Shown here: piece after piece, positions 17,044 to 25,744 of the stretch
How positions within the stretch are numbered: the first letter of the stretch is position 1
How the letters are laid out: every line of letters starts with the position of its first letter
Origin: Anabaena catenula FACHB-362
GTDB lineage: Bacteria; Cyanobacteriota; Cyanobacteriia; Cyanobacteriales; Nostocaceae
Assembly: GCF_014698735.1 (NCBI RefSeq)
Contig: NZ_JACJTQ010000015.1
Span: forward strand, 61,711 to 125,710
DNA: 64,000 nt
Direction: 5' to 3'
The notes under the pieces: generated by a model
The model's database searches: none
Seen by the model: only the letters and a program-made list of their open reading frames with translations
Told to the model about the DNA's origin: nothing
Position numbers and translations under genes: made by a program

Positions 17044-17814
17044 ATGGCAGTTACTACCCAGCAATTAATTCAATGGAAACAGCAGGGACGTTCGATTGTC
17101 GCGTTGACTGCCTGGGATTATGCGATCGCTCAACTCCTCGACGCAACTGGTGTAGACTTAATCCTGGTAGGAGATTCTTTGGCAGTCGTGCTTGGTTATG
17201 AAACCACTCTGCCAGTTACTTTAGAAGAAATGATCCACCATGCTAAAGCTGTCCGTCGTGGTGTGAAAAATGCTTTAGTCGTTGTAGATTTACCATTTTT
17301 GACTTATCAAGAAAGTATTCAACAAGCAATGCAATCAGCCGGACGGGTGCTGAAAGAAACTGGAGCGCAGGCTGTAAAATTAGAGGGTGGTTATCCCGCA
17401 ATGGTAGAGACTATAGAGCGGTTGGTACAAGCGGGTATTCCCGTGATGGGTCATGTGGGTTTGACACCCCAATCAGTACATCAACTGGGTTTGCGACAAC
17501 AGGGAAAAAGCCCGGAAGCAGGAGAGAGAATTTTAAATGAAGCGATCGCTCTCGAACAAGCTGGTGTATTTTCAATAGTATTAGAACATATCCCCGCCCA
17601 TCTAGCATTACAAATCACTCAAAAACTCCGTATTCCCACTATTGGCATTGGCGCAGGTTCAGATTGTGATGGTCAAGTTTTAGTGACTGCCGATATTTTA
17701 GGACTTTCAGAAAAGCAGCCACCATTTGCCAAAGTTTATACAAATCTACGAGAAACAATTACCAAAGCTGTCCAGAACTATTCGGTGGAAGTGCGCGATC
17801 GGCAATTTCCATAA
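17044..17814 (+). CDS. panB: 3-methyl-2-oxobutanoate hydroxymethyltransferase
   Basis: 256 residues. PanB transfers a hydroxymethyl group from 5,10-methylene-tetrahydrofolate to alpha-ketoisovalerate, giving ketopantoate, the first committed step to pantothenate and CoA. Family motifs are present in order: [34 protein letters not shown] (Mg-binding Asp), [32 protein letters not shown] [14 protein letters not shown], and [18 protein letters not shown]. Length is normal. There is no Shine-Dalgarno; heptamer repeats abut the ATG. A ketopantoate reductase gene that could use the product lies at 42,094, not in the same operon. Confidence 0.96.
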   Translation: MAVTTQQLIQWKQQGRSIVALTAWDYAIAQLLDATGVDLILVGDSLAVVLGYETTLPVTLEEMIHHAKAVRRGVKNALVVVDLPFLTYQESIQQAMQSAGRVLKETGAQAVKLEGGYPAMVETIERLVQAGIPVMGHVGLTPQSVHQLGLRQQGKSPEAGERILNEAIALEQAGVFSIVLEHIPAHLALQITQKLRIPTIGIGAGSDCDGQVLVTADILGLSEKQPPFAKVYTNLRETITKAVQNYSVEVRDRQFP

Positions 17815-17819
17815 TCTAG

Positions 17820-18005
17820 CAGGGGGCAGGGGACAGGGTTCAGGGTTCAGGGGGCAGGGGGCAGGGGGCAGGGGGCAGGGGGCAGGAAGAAGAAAGATAA
17901 ATACTCTCCCCATCTCCCCATCTCCCCATCTCCGCGTCTTCATGTCTCCCCATCTCCCCATCTCCCCATCTCCCCATCTCCCCATCTCCCCATCTCCGCG
18001 TCCCC
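17820..18005. repeat. GC-rich STRR spacer (GGGGGCA and CCCCATCT units)
   Basis: After panB, a run of GGGGGCAG-type heptamers (17,821-17,885) is followed by tandem CCCATCTC units (17,907-17,998). Both are common short repeats of Nostocales spacers. Open frames running through it are low-complexity artefacts. Confidence 0.85.
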
Positions 18006-18008
18006 GCG

Positions 18009-18686
18009 TCACCTTAAACTTTCTGGATCTATTCCTAACTCACGCAATTTATCCTCCAGCTTGATGACGTGGTTTTGTACTTCGTGAATCTGTTCTTGGG
18101 GTGTCAGATAACGTCTTCCTGATTCGTCATACCAATACAACCATTCCCTCGTTATCCCGCCATAATTGCCTCGTTCACAACCAATTCCTAAGCCGATTTC
18201 TGGTAGCCAAACAGGACTGCTTTCCTGTAACTCATACCTACCATTGACCAACTTATGAACTTCCAACCTAGGTTGGCGACGACGACGGGAAGAATAAATC
18301 ACATAGTACAGCACTCCTAAAGCGGCATATTCATCCAATTTAATGCTGTATTCCTTACGGTAATTTGGGGAAACTACTTCTAGCACCAAAATCGGGACAA
18401 CGTTTTCATCCCACAACACATAACTAGGGCGTAGTTCCTCATCGTAACAGCGTTCTACCCCCAAACTAAGAAACCCATCTGGTACAATCGGCAGTTCATC
18501 TGGGTGATAATAGATACCCATATTCACTCCGAAAAACCAGTCCATGCGTTCTGCCCAAAGTGTCAGCAGTATCGCTTTCAGCAATCCTGGAATTAATTCT
18601 TGCAGTTCGTTATCCACAGGTGTTTCATCAGAGTCGGGTAATTCTTCAGCAGAGGGTAAGTACCTTGGTAGGTTGAAATTTAACAT
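18009..18686 (-). CDS. Uma2 family (DUF820) endonuclease-like protein
   Basis: 225 residues from the ATG at 18686 (a GTG 18 bases upstream is less likely). The Uma2/DUF820 core shows the PD-(D/E)xK-like pattern: IVPDGFLSLG, then ILVLEVVSPNYRKEYSIKLDEYAALGV (split over ~120-146), with Asp, Glu and Lys as the putative metal-binding set, followed by YYVIYSSRRRRQPRLEV. The C-terminus is a short helix (HVIKLEDKLRELGIDP). This family is highly expanded in cyanobacteria; its cellular role is unproven despite the nuclease-like fold. It converges on panB. Confidence 0.88.
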   Translation of the reverse strand: MLNFNLPRYLPSAEELPDSDETPVDNELQELIPGLLKAILLTLWAERMDWFFGVNMGIYYHPDELPIVPDGFLSLGVERCYDEELRPSYVLWDENVVPILVLEVVSPNYRKEYSIKLDEYAALGVLYYVIYSSRRRRQPRLEVHKLVNGRYELQESSPVWLPEIGLGIGCERGNYGGITREWLYWYDESGRRYLTPQEQIHEVQNHVIKLEDKLRELGIDPESLR

Positions 18687-18704
18687 GACTACTTTCCCCA
18701 ACAC

Positions 18705-19013
18705 TCACAACAATTATAGAATTGTATGTCTGTTTAAGCGACACTTAAAACCAACCAAAACAATATTGACAGTCCGCTGCTGACTCGATAAAAGCTCTGA
18801 TACTATCAAGATGAGATCTGATGGAAGAAGAGACAGGGGGATTCCGGGTGGGGGACTCAGACCCTTGGAAGCTAACCGTCTCCGTGTAAGAGGATTTTTT
18901 CGATAAAAGCTCATTTGATATAGACACGCATAATTTTTTGCAGAATTGTCACAGATAAAGACTAAACTTAAAAGTCTTGTGCAGCTAAACCTGTAAATTT
19001 AAATGAAGTAATC
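18705..19013. other. Spacer upstream of serA
   Basis: Between the divergent Uma2-type gene and serA, 309 bases. GGGGATTCCGGGTGGGGGAC at about 18,837 is locally GC-rich. No terminator, RNA gene or riboswitch is recognised. It should contain both divergent promoters. Confidence 0.5.
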
Positions 19014-20594
19014 ATGTCCAAGGTTCTTGTCTCCGATCCTATTGACCAGGCTGGTATTGACATTCTTTCCCAAGTTGCTACGGTTGATGTCAAGACAGGT
19101 CTTAAACCAGCAGAATTGATAGAAATTATTGGTGAGTATGACGCGCTGATGATCCGTTCTGGAACCCGCGTCACTCAAGAAATTATTGAAGCTGGCACAC
19201 AATTAAAAATTATTGGCCGTGCTGGTGTGGGTGTAGATAATGTCGATGTTCCTGCTGCAACCCGCAAAGGTATTGTAGTTGTTAACTCTCCTGAAGGAAA
19301 CACCATTGCTGCTGCTGAACACGCCCTAGCGATGATGTTATCTTTATCCCGTCATATCCCAGATGCAAATGCTTCAGTCAAACGCGGTGAGTGGGATCGT
19401 AAAACTTTTGTAGGTGCAGAAGTATACAAAAAAACCCTAGGCGTTGTCGGCTTAGGTAAAATTGGCTCTCATGTTGCGTCTGTAGCTAGAGCTATGGGAA
19501 TGAAACTGTTAGCTTATGATCCCTTTATTTCTACAGAACGGGCTGAACAACTGGGCTGTCAGTTGGTGGATTTAGATTTGCTGTTTCAGCAAGCGGACTA
19601 TATCACACTACACATCCCCAAAACCCCAGAAACTACCCATTTAATCAACGCTGCAACTTTGGCGAAGATGAAACCGACTGCGAGAATTATTAACTGCGCT
19701 CGTGGTGGCATCATTGATGAAGCAGCTTTGGCAGCAGCAATTAAAGAGGGTAAAATTGGTGGTGCAGCTTTAGATGTGTTCGAGTCCGAACCTCTAGGGG
19801 AATCAGAATTGCGATCGCTCGGAAAAGACCTGATCCTCACTCCCCACTTAGGCGCATCCACCAGCGAAGCCCAAGTAAACGTAGCCATAGACGTAGCTGA
19901 ACAAATTCGGGATGTGCTTCTAGGACTACCAGCCCGTTCGGCCGTCAACATTCCCGGACTCAGCCCCGATATCTTGGAAGAACTCAAGCCCTATATGCAG
20001 TTGGCCGAAACCTTGGGTAACTTGGTAGGACAACTAGCCGGTGGACGGGTGGAAACACTTAATGTTACCTTGCAAGGAGAACTGGCAACAAATAAGAGTC
20101 AGCCTTTGGTGGTAGCAGCCCTAAAAGGACTACTTTATCAAGCCCTACGGGAACGGGTAAACTATGTCAATGCCAGCATAGAAGCCAAAGAACGTGGCAT
20201 TAGAGTTATTGAAACCCGTGATGCCTCGGTGCGAGACTATGCCGGCTCGCTACATCTGGAAGCTACAGGGACTTTAGGTACTCATTCAGTCACTGGTGCT
20301 TTGTTAGGTGATAAAGAAATCCACCTGACTGACGTTGACGGTTTCCCCATTAACGTCCCACCTACCAAATATATGCTGTTTACCCTACACCGCGATATGC
20401 CAGGAATTATTGGGAAACTTGGTTCCCTGCTTGGCAGCTTTAATGTCAATATTGCCAGTATGCAGGTAGGGCGAAAAATCGTCCGTGGTGATGCTGTCAT
20501 GGCTTTGAGTATTGATGATCCCTTACCCGATGGGATTTTGGATGAAATTACCAAAGTACCTGGGATTCGAGATGCGTATACAGTAACTTTATAA
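19014..20594 (+). CDS. serA: D-3-phosphoglycerate dehydrogenase
   Basis: 526 residues, the long (type I) form. It oxidises 3-phosphoglycerate to 3-phosphohydroxypyruvate with NAD, the first step of serine synthesis. Visible elements: substrate domain (SDPIDQAGIDIL, MIRSGTRVTQEII), Rossmann motif GVVGLGKIGSHVA (about 143-155), catalytic NCARGGIIDEAALA (Arg near 229) and the His in LTPHLGAST (about 280). A ~120-residue intervening allosteric substrate-binding domain follows, then a C-terminal ACT domain (MLFTLHRDMPGIIGKLGSLL, about 450-526) that could bind serine. The ATG lacks a strong ribosome-binding site. Feedback control by serine is inferred from the ACT domain. Confidence 0.96.
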   Translation: MSKVLVSDPIDQAGIDILSQVATVDVKTGLKPAELIEIIGEYDALMIRSGTRVTQEIIEAGTQLKIIGRAGVGVDNVDVPAATRKGIVVVNSPEGNTIAAAEHALAMMLSLSRHIPDANASVKRGEWDRKTFVGAEVYKKTLGVVGLGKIGSHVASVARAMGMKLLAYDPFISTERAEQLGCQLVDLDLLFQQADYITLHIPKTPETTHLINAATLAKMKPTARIINCARGGIIDEAALAAAIKEGKIGGAALDVFESEPLGESELRSLGKDLILTPHLGASTSEAQVNVAIDVAEQIRDVLLGLPARSAVNIPGLSPDILEELKPYMQLAETLGNLVGQLAGGRVETLNVTLQGELATNKSQPLVVAALKGLLYQALRERVNYVNASIEAKERGIRVIETRDASVRDYAGSLHLEATGTLGTHSVTGALLGDKEIHLTDVDGFPINVPPTKYMLFTLHRDMPGIIGKLGSLLGSFNVNIASMQVGRKIVRGDAVMALSIDDPLPDGILDEITKVPGIRDAYTVTL

Positions 20595-20735
20595 GTGCTG
20601 AGTGCTGAGTAACGAGTGCTGAGTGAAGACAAAAGTGAAGAGCCAGAGTATCACTACTTAACTGAATCACTCTTAACTCATAACTCATAATTCATCACTC
20701 TCTCAAACTCATAACTCAGCACTCAGGACTCAGCA
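20595..20735. repeat. STRR spacer between serA and prmA
   Basis: Tandem heptamer-like units on both strands: GAGTGCTGAGTAACGAGTGC (about 20,596-20,625) and ACTCATAACTCATAATTCAT plus CAGCACTCAGGACTCAGCAC (about 20,677-20,735). The two blocks are complementary (TGCTGAGT vs ACTCAGCA), so the transcript can form a long hairpin. Confidence 0.75.
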
Positions 20736-20742
20736 CTAAAAT

Positions 20743-21663
20743 ATGGCAAACACCTGGTGGGAATTAAAAATTTTATGTGATCCAGACCTAGAAGATTCTA
20801 TCTTTTGGCGACTGGAAGGTTTTGGTTGTCGTGGTACAGCCAGTGAAAGCAAAGGCAATTCCTCACTAGTCAAGGCTTACTTGCCACACTTTCAAGCACA
20901 GCTACTGGATTTGTCGGCACTGTCACTATGGTTGCGCCAAGATGCTTTATGCATAGGATTAGCATCTCCGCTGCTGCACTGGAATTTGATTGATGAGGAA
21001 GATTGGGCTAGTAGCTGGAAACAATATTGGCAACCGCAGGAAATAGGCGATCGCTTCCTGATTAACCCCGCATGGCTACCACTACCTGAATCATTAGAAC
21101 GTTTGGTAATTCGTCTTGACCCAGGTGTGGCATTTGGTACAGGAAATCATGCCACAACGCAGTTATGTTTAGAATCTCTAGAAATGCGTCTTAGTGAAGT
21201 TCCTGAAGCTTTTCTTGCTAAGTCTGACCAAAAACAACCCCTGGTAATTGCGGATATTGGTTGTGGTTCCGGTATTCTTTCTATTGGCGCAGTACTACTA
21301 GGAGTAGAAAAAGCTTATGCAGTCGATACTGATCCTTTAGCAGTACAATCAACCTTGAGCAATCGCGCCCTCAATGATATTAATCCAGAATGCTTGATCC
21401 CAACCCTGGGGAGTGTAGACATTTTGACAAAACTGATTAGTCAACCAGTTGATGGTATTGTCTGCAATATTTTAGCTGATGTGATTATTGAGTTACTTCC
21501 CGAAATGAAAGCTATCACTAAAGCCACTACTTGGGGTATTTTCAGTGGTATTTTACTGGAGCAATCTAAAGCCGTTGCCGATGCTTTAGAGCAAAATGGC
21601 TGGGTTGTTGCTACTCTGTGGAAAAGAAAAGAGTGGTGTTGCTTGAATGCCAGACGTTCATGA
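20743..21663 (+). CDS. prmA: Ribosomal protein L11 methyltransferase
   Basis: 306 residues. PrmA trimethylates L11 using S-adenosylmethionine. N-terminal substrate-recognition region: [21 protein letters not shown]. Linker with [15 protein letters not shown]. The catalytic domain has [23 protein letters not shown]-binding motif [17 protein letters not shown] (about 168-183) and the motif IV region [12 protein letters not shown]. Length is typical. It is downstream of serA on the same strand across a repeat-rich spacer. Confidence 0.95.
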   Translation: MANTWWELKILCDPDLEDSIFWRLEGFGCRGTASESKGNSSLVKAYLPHFQAQLLDLSALSLWLRQDALCIGLASPLLHWNLIDEEDWASSWKQYWQPQEIGDRFLINPAWLPLPESLERLVIRLDPGVAFGTGNHATTQLCLESLEMRLSEVPEAFLAKSDQKQPLVIADIGCGSGILSIGAVLLGVEKAYAVDTDPLAVQSTLSNRALNDINPECLIPTLGSVDILTKLISQPVDGIVCNILADVIIELLPEMKAITKATTWGIFSGILLEQSKAVADALEQNGWVVATLWKRKEWCCLNARRS

Positions 21664-21665
21664 AC

Positions 21666-21707
21666 CAGTTATCAGTCAACAGTAAACATACTGGCAACTG
21701 ATAACTG
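21666..21707. repeat. Inverted repeat between prmA and thioredoxin gene
   Basis: An 11-bp inverted repeat (CAGTTATCAGT ... ACTGATAACTG) around a 20-base loop sits between convergent prmA and the thioredoxin gene. It could terminate both transcripts, but there is no long T-run; it also resembles the CAGTTATCAGT-type repeats of cyanobacterial spacers. Confidence 0.5.
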
Positions 21708-21715
21708 AATATTTG

Positions 21716-22033
21716 TTAAATCAAGGATTGAAGATGTTGGACTAACTGTGGTGCTTGCATTACACCTTCAATCCTATCCACTGGCTGACCTTTCTTAAAG
21801 AGTACCAGAGTTGGTAAGGCTAATATATTATATTGACTTGCCAATTCTGTATACTTTTCAGTGTCAATCTTAATAATCCGTAAACGGTCTTTTAGTTGAG
21901 CATTGACTTGTTCTAATATTGGTGCCATTAGTTTACAGGGGCCACACCAGTCAGCATAAAAATCAACCAAGACAGGTACATCAGAACCAGACAGCATTTC
22001 TTCAAAGCTGTTAAATTGCTTTTTAGTTGTCAT
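21716..22033 (-). CDS. Thioredoxin
   Basis: 105 residues from the ATG at 22033 (a TTG 12 bases upstream is also in frame). Single thioredoxin domain with the active site DFYADWCGPCKLMAPIL (Cys-Gly-Pro-Cys) and the cis-proline loop ALPTLVLFKKGQ. It reduces disulfides of target enzymes, with electrons from ferredoxin- or NADPH-thioredoxin reductase. Cyanobacteria carry several thioredoxins; whether this is the m, x or y type is not settled here. It is divergent from fabG and convergent with prmA. Confidence 0.93.
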   Translation of the reverse strand: MTTKKQFNSFEEMLSGSDVPVLVDFYADWCGPCKLMAPILEQVNAQLKDRLRIIKIDTEKYTELASQYNILALPTLVLFKKGQPVDRIEGVMQAPQLVQHLQSLI

Positions 22034-22328
22034 GACACGCGCCAATTTTTAATTGTTTGTTTTAATGGTAATTCTTACAATATAGAATCGGTGTAATTTA
22101 ATTGTTTTTTAGGAAAATTGTTAATTTAGGCAATATTCGCTAATTTGCCCCAGATTATATTAAATAACCCAAGACTTAATTAAAACTACAAATGAATCTC
22201 CGCGTCACTGCGTCACTATGTCCCTGGGTCTGTCCATTTGTATCAACCTTAAAGTAAAACGGTATCAGATGTTCCCCAAATCACCATAAGATAATTAGCG
22301 CGGTATTTGAAAGATTGAGGAACATTGA

Positions 22329-23072
<744 letters not shown>

Positions 23073-23573
23073 TACTGTTTCACTTTAAAGTTCATACAAA
23101 TGGGGAGACGCGGGGACGCGGAGATGGAGAGATTCATTTGTATTTGTAGCTTTAATTCAGTGAATTTATATTAATCGGCTTTCATATTCTCGCTTTTAAG
23201 AAGGGAATGAAAGCCGTTTTTTTGTTATCAGGTAAAAGGGCTAATTTAGTTGTTATTAGTTATTTAATATTTATTATTTAGTTACAGCGATTTTCGGGTA
23301 AATGAACCACATTTTTTTGTCTCACGCAGAGGAGCCAGTGCGTTGGGCGGCTCTGCCGACTTGTTAGCGTAGCTCCTCTGAAAGAGGCAGCAACTGGCGT
23401 AGCGCAGAGGCGCAAAGAGGAATCAAGAGTGTGATCTAAATACATGAAGACTGCTGTAATATGATTTTTGAATAAAATGTCAAATATCATTTTTACAGTT
23501 TGCAGCCAAATTATTTTGATCAAATTGATAAATCATGTAAAATCAAAATTATAAAAACAAAAATCGTAGATTT
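23073..23573. other. Spacer fabG to DUF2288 gene
   Basis: 501 bases. It holds a short GGGGAGACGCGGGGACGCGG tract (23,101-23,125), the fabG terminator, and at about 23,325-23,420 a GC-rich dispersed element with repeated GCAGAGG/CTCCTCTG arms and GGCGTAGC motifs, of the interspersed-repeat type found in Nostoc. No gene seen. Confidence 0.6.
23176..23223 (+). terminator. Rho-independent terminator after fabG
   Basis: A perfect 10-bp stem (CGGCTTTCAT / ATGAAAGCCG) with a 21-base loop, followed by seven Ts, about 100 bases after the fabG stop. Good canonical terminator apart from the large loop. Confidence 0.8.
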
Positions 23574-23870
23574 ATGTCGGATTTAAGAGCAGAATTACAA
23601 AAAAACCTTGATGAAGCAGAATGGGATTGGCTAATTCCCCATGTGCAGAGGGATGCGGTGATTGTGGTAACAGATGGGTTAGACTTATTAGATGTGGGAG
23701 TTGCGATCGCAGGTGATGATATTCCTTCTGTGCAACACTGGATAAGTGAGCAATTGATTGCCAAACCTTCAGTAGATCAAGTGGGAGAGTGGAATCTTAA
23801 CCGCACTAAACGATTTAATGCTCTCATCATCGAACCTTATGTTTTAGTGCAAGAAATAGCCACTGTCTAA
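23574..23870 (+). CDS. DUF2288 family protein
   Basis: 98 residues of a small conserved family found in cyanobacteria and proteobacteria (I assign DUF2288 from memory of its pattern). Distinctive stretches are EAEWDWLIPHVQRDAVIVV, LDLLDVGVAIAGDD and FNALIIEPYVLVQE. Function unknown; soluble, acidic, no signal. Monocistronic; converges on the DUF4386 gene, and an 8-bp inverted repeat (CCCACTTT/AAAGTGGG, 23,873-23,896) sits between them. Confidence 0.78.
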   Translation: MSDLRAELQKNLDEAEWDWLIPHVQRDAVIVVTDGLDLLDVGVAIAGDDIPSVQHWISEQLIAKPSVDQVGEWNLNRTKRFNALIIEPYVLVQEIATV

Positions 23871-23926
23871 CCCACTTTCATCAAACATCAAAGTGGGAAT
23901 CAAGAAAATAGAGCAGAATTCAGGAG

Positions 23927-24649
23927 TCAGGACTTAAAAGAGGAGTATCGCAACAGCACAATTCCCATCGCTAAAAACCACAGTTGTAAAACGCTTACTG
24001 ATACAGTAATAAACGCACCTAGATCTACGCCAAATAACTCGGCTAATTGAATGGCTAACAGCGTTGCCGACAGCAGCCCAAAGAATCCTAACCATCGGGG
24101 TAACACCCTGGTTTGCAGAATAGTCAAAGACACGATCCCTAGCCACAGCGCTGCAAATAAGCTGACCCCCAGTACTTCACCCACTGACCCAGCATAGTCA
24201 TTGAGAAAGTGGTAAACTACAGCGATTGATTCGCGGGTTGGGTTAGATGTTGTGACATTGGTGTACAGTGTTGCCAAAGCAGGCATTGCCACTAGCCAAC
24301 GAATGATGCCCAGACAACGGGCAATCGTCGAAGCCAAGCCGAACCCGGCGGCAACGTGAAGCCAGATTAAATCGGACTCTCCACTACTCAGAACCAGAAC
24401 TGTCAGTAGGGCAACTACCCAAAAAATAATGGAGTAAGCCAGATAGACTAGGTAGCCTAACCTGACAGCTGCGGCCTTTTGAACTAGAAGCGGCAGCATC
24501 ACATCCGCTGAATTGCCCAAACTTTGGGGCCAGTTGATCGCACTTCCCAAAATAATGAGGGGTACAAAGAGCAACAGACTTTCAAAAATTAGCACCCAGC
24601 CTGTGATGCCATGCAGAGATTTTTTAGACAGGAAGTGTTGTTCTGACAC
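23927..24649 (-). CDS. DUF4386-type polytopic membrane protein
   Basis: 240 residues from a GTG at 24649. Six or so hydrophobic segments, including WVLIFESLLLFVPLIILGSA, YLVYLAYSIIFWVVALLTVL, LGVSLFAALWLGIVSLTIL and LGFFGLLSATLLAIQLAEL. The pattern fits DUF4386, a family without known biochemical role. It lies 66 bp downstream of a MerR-type regulator on the same strand, so the two probably form an operon in which the regulator's ligand-binding domain controls expression. Family assignment is moderate. Confidence 0.72.
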   Translation of the reverse strand: MSEQHFLSKKSLHGITGWVLIFESLLLFVPLIILGSAINWPQSLGNSADVMLPLLVQKAAAVRLGYLVYLAYSIIFWVVALLTVLVLSSGESDLIWLHVAAGFGLASTIARCLGIIRWLVAMPALATLYTNVTTSNPTRESIAVVYHFLNDYAGSVGEVLGVSLFAALWLGIVSLTILQTRVLPRWLGFFGLLSATLLAIQLAELFGVDLGAFITVSVSVLQLWFLAMGIVLLRYSSFKS

Positions 24650-24715
24650 GATGTTTACCCCTAATGGGTGAATGAATGTATCGTGCCAACTGTAGAGTCT
24701 CTCACTGTGTGAGAG

Positions 24716-25582
24716 TCAAGAGGGCATACAAATATCTTCAAACGGTGCGATCGGAATTTGTAATTCAACTACTACTGGTTGATCCCGCACTCGCACAGTT
24801 TCCGGTCCAAATAAATGAATTTCTCGAATTGCTCCGCTGCTGGTGTAACCGTTGGTGCCAATCCAGGTAAAGAGAGCTGCGATCGCCTGTGTAATGTCTT
24901 GAATCATGCCACTATGAAAAACACTGGCAACTTGAGCGTTCGTGGGCAGTTGACGAACAGTAATCACCGCTTGTGCTGTATCCCAAGTTGGTTTGATGGG
25001 TTCAGTAATAGTGATCGCAAACTCCATATCAATATCTGTTTCGGTGTACTCCGAGATGTGATACAGCACAATCTCATATCCAATTGACACGATGTTTTGT
25101 TGCCTCAGCCAGGTGTAAAGCTGTTGAATCAGCATCCCACGACATTTAGGCATCTCAGCCACAGATGGCACAATATGACGGGCAGAGGCAATGTAGCAAG
25201 TTGGTACAGATTTCACAATTACGTCATAGGCTGAGGGCTGCCCCTCTTGATCAAGTTGGCGTAACCGGGCAGAGAGGCGATTCAGCCGCGCTTGAACGTC
25301 TTGAATCTGTTGATGCAGATCTGCTTGTTTTGATTGCAGCAATTGTTGTAATTGTTCTAATGGCAAATCTTGCTGAAGTAAATCAGCAATTTGCTCTAGA
25401 GGTAGCCCCAAGTCCTTAAGAGCCAAGATGCGATTAAGTCGGGGCAACTGCTCGATTGTGTAATAGCGATAATCTGTAAATTGATCGACATGAGCCGGTT
25501 TGAGCAAACCCAGGTCATCATAGTGGCGAAGCATACGTACAGACACCTGTCCTAGCCGTGAAAAATCTCCAATCTTGAACAC
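24716..25582 (-). CDS. MerR-family regulator with GyrI-like effector-binding domain
   Basis: 288 residues from a GTG at 25582. Residues ~1-70 are a MerR winged helix-turn-helix (FKIGDFSRLGQVSVRMLRHYDDLGLLKP, over residues 2-29, and DYRYYTIEQLPRLNRILALK). A coiled-coil dimerisation helix rich in Gln/Leu follows (about 80-115). Residues ~120-288 form a GyrI/BmrR-like ligand-binding domain (YEIVLYHISEYTETDIDMEF, VRQLPTNAQVASVFHSGM). This is the layout of BmrR-type sensors of hydrophobic cations. The likely target is its own operon with the DUF4386 membrane protein. mutS2 lies divergently upstream. Confidence 0.9.
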   Translation of the reverse strand: MFKIGDFSRLGQVSVRMLRHYDDLGLLKPAHVDQFTDYRYYTIEQLPRLNRILALKDLGLPLEQIADLLQQDLPLEQLQQLLQSKQADLHQQIQDVQARLNRLSARLRQLDQEGQPSAYDVIVKSVPTCYIASARHIVPSVAEMPKCRGMLIQQLYTWLRQQNIVSIGYEIVLYHISEYTETDIDMEFAITITEPIKPTWDTAQAVITVRQLPTNAQVASVFHSGMIQDITQAIAALFTWIGTNGYTSSGAIREIHLFGPETVRVRDQPVVVELQIPIAPFEDICMPS

Positions 25583-25744
25583 AGGTTTGTTCCCAAATCT
25601 CTAACAAAATTGTGACACCATATATTCAGATTATCTCCGTGTAGGATTCTGTGTTACCTCCGGTAGCAAAAAATTTCTTCTTTGAAGATTTCGCTTTCTG
25701 GGGGCGAGAATTGTTACGATAATTTCAGATTAGACGTTGAAACC

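Noticed and set aside
23873..23896. Inverted repeat CCCACTTT/AAAGTGGG as a terminator
   Set aside because: There is no T-run on either side, so termination cannot be claimed.
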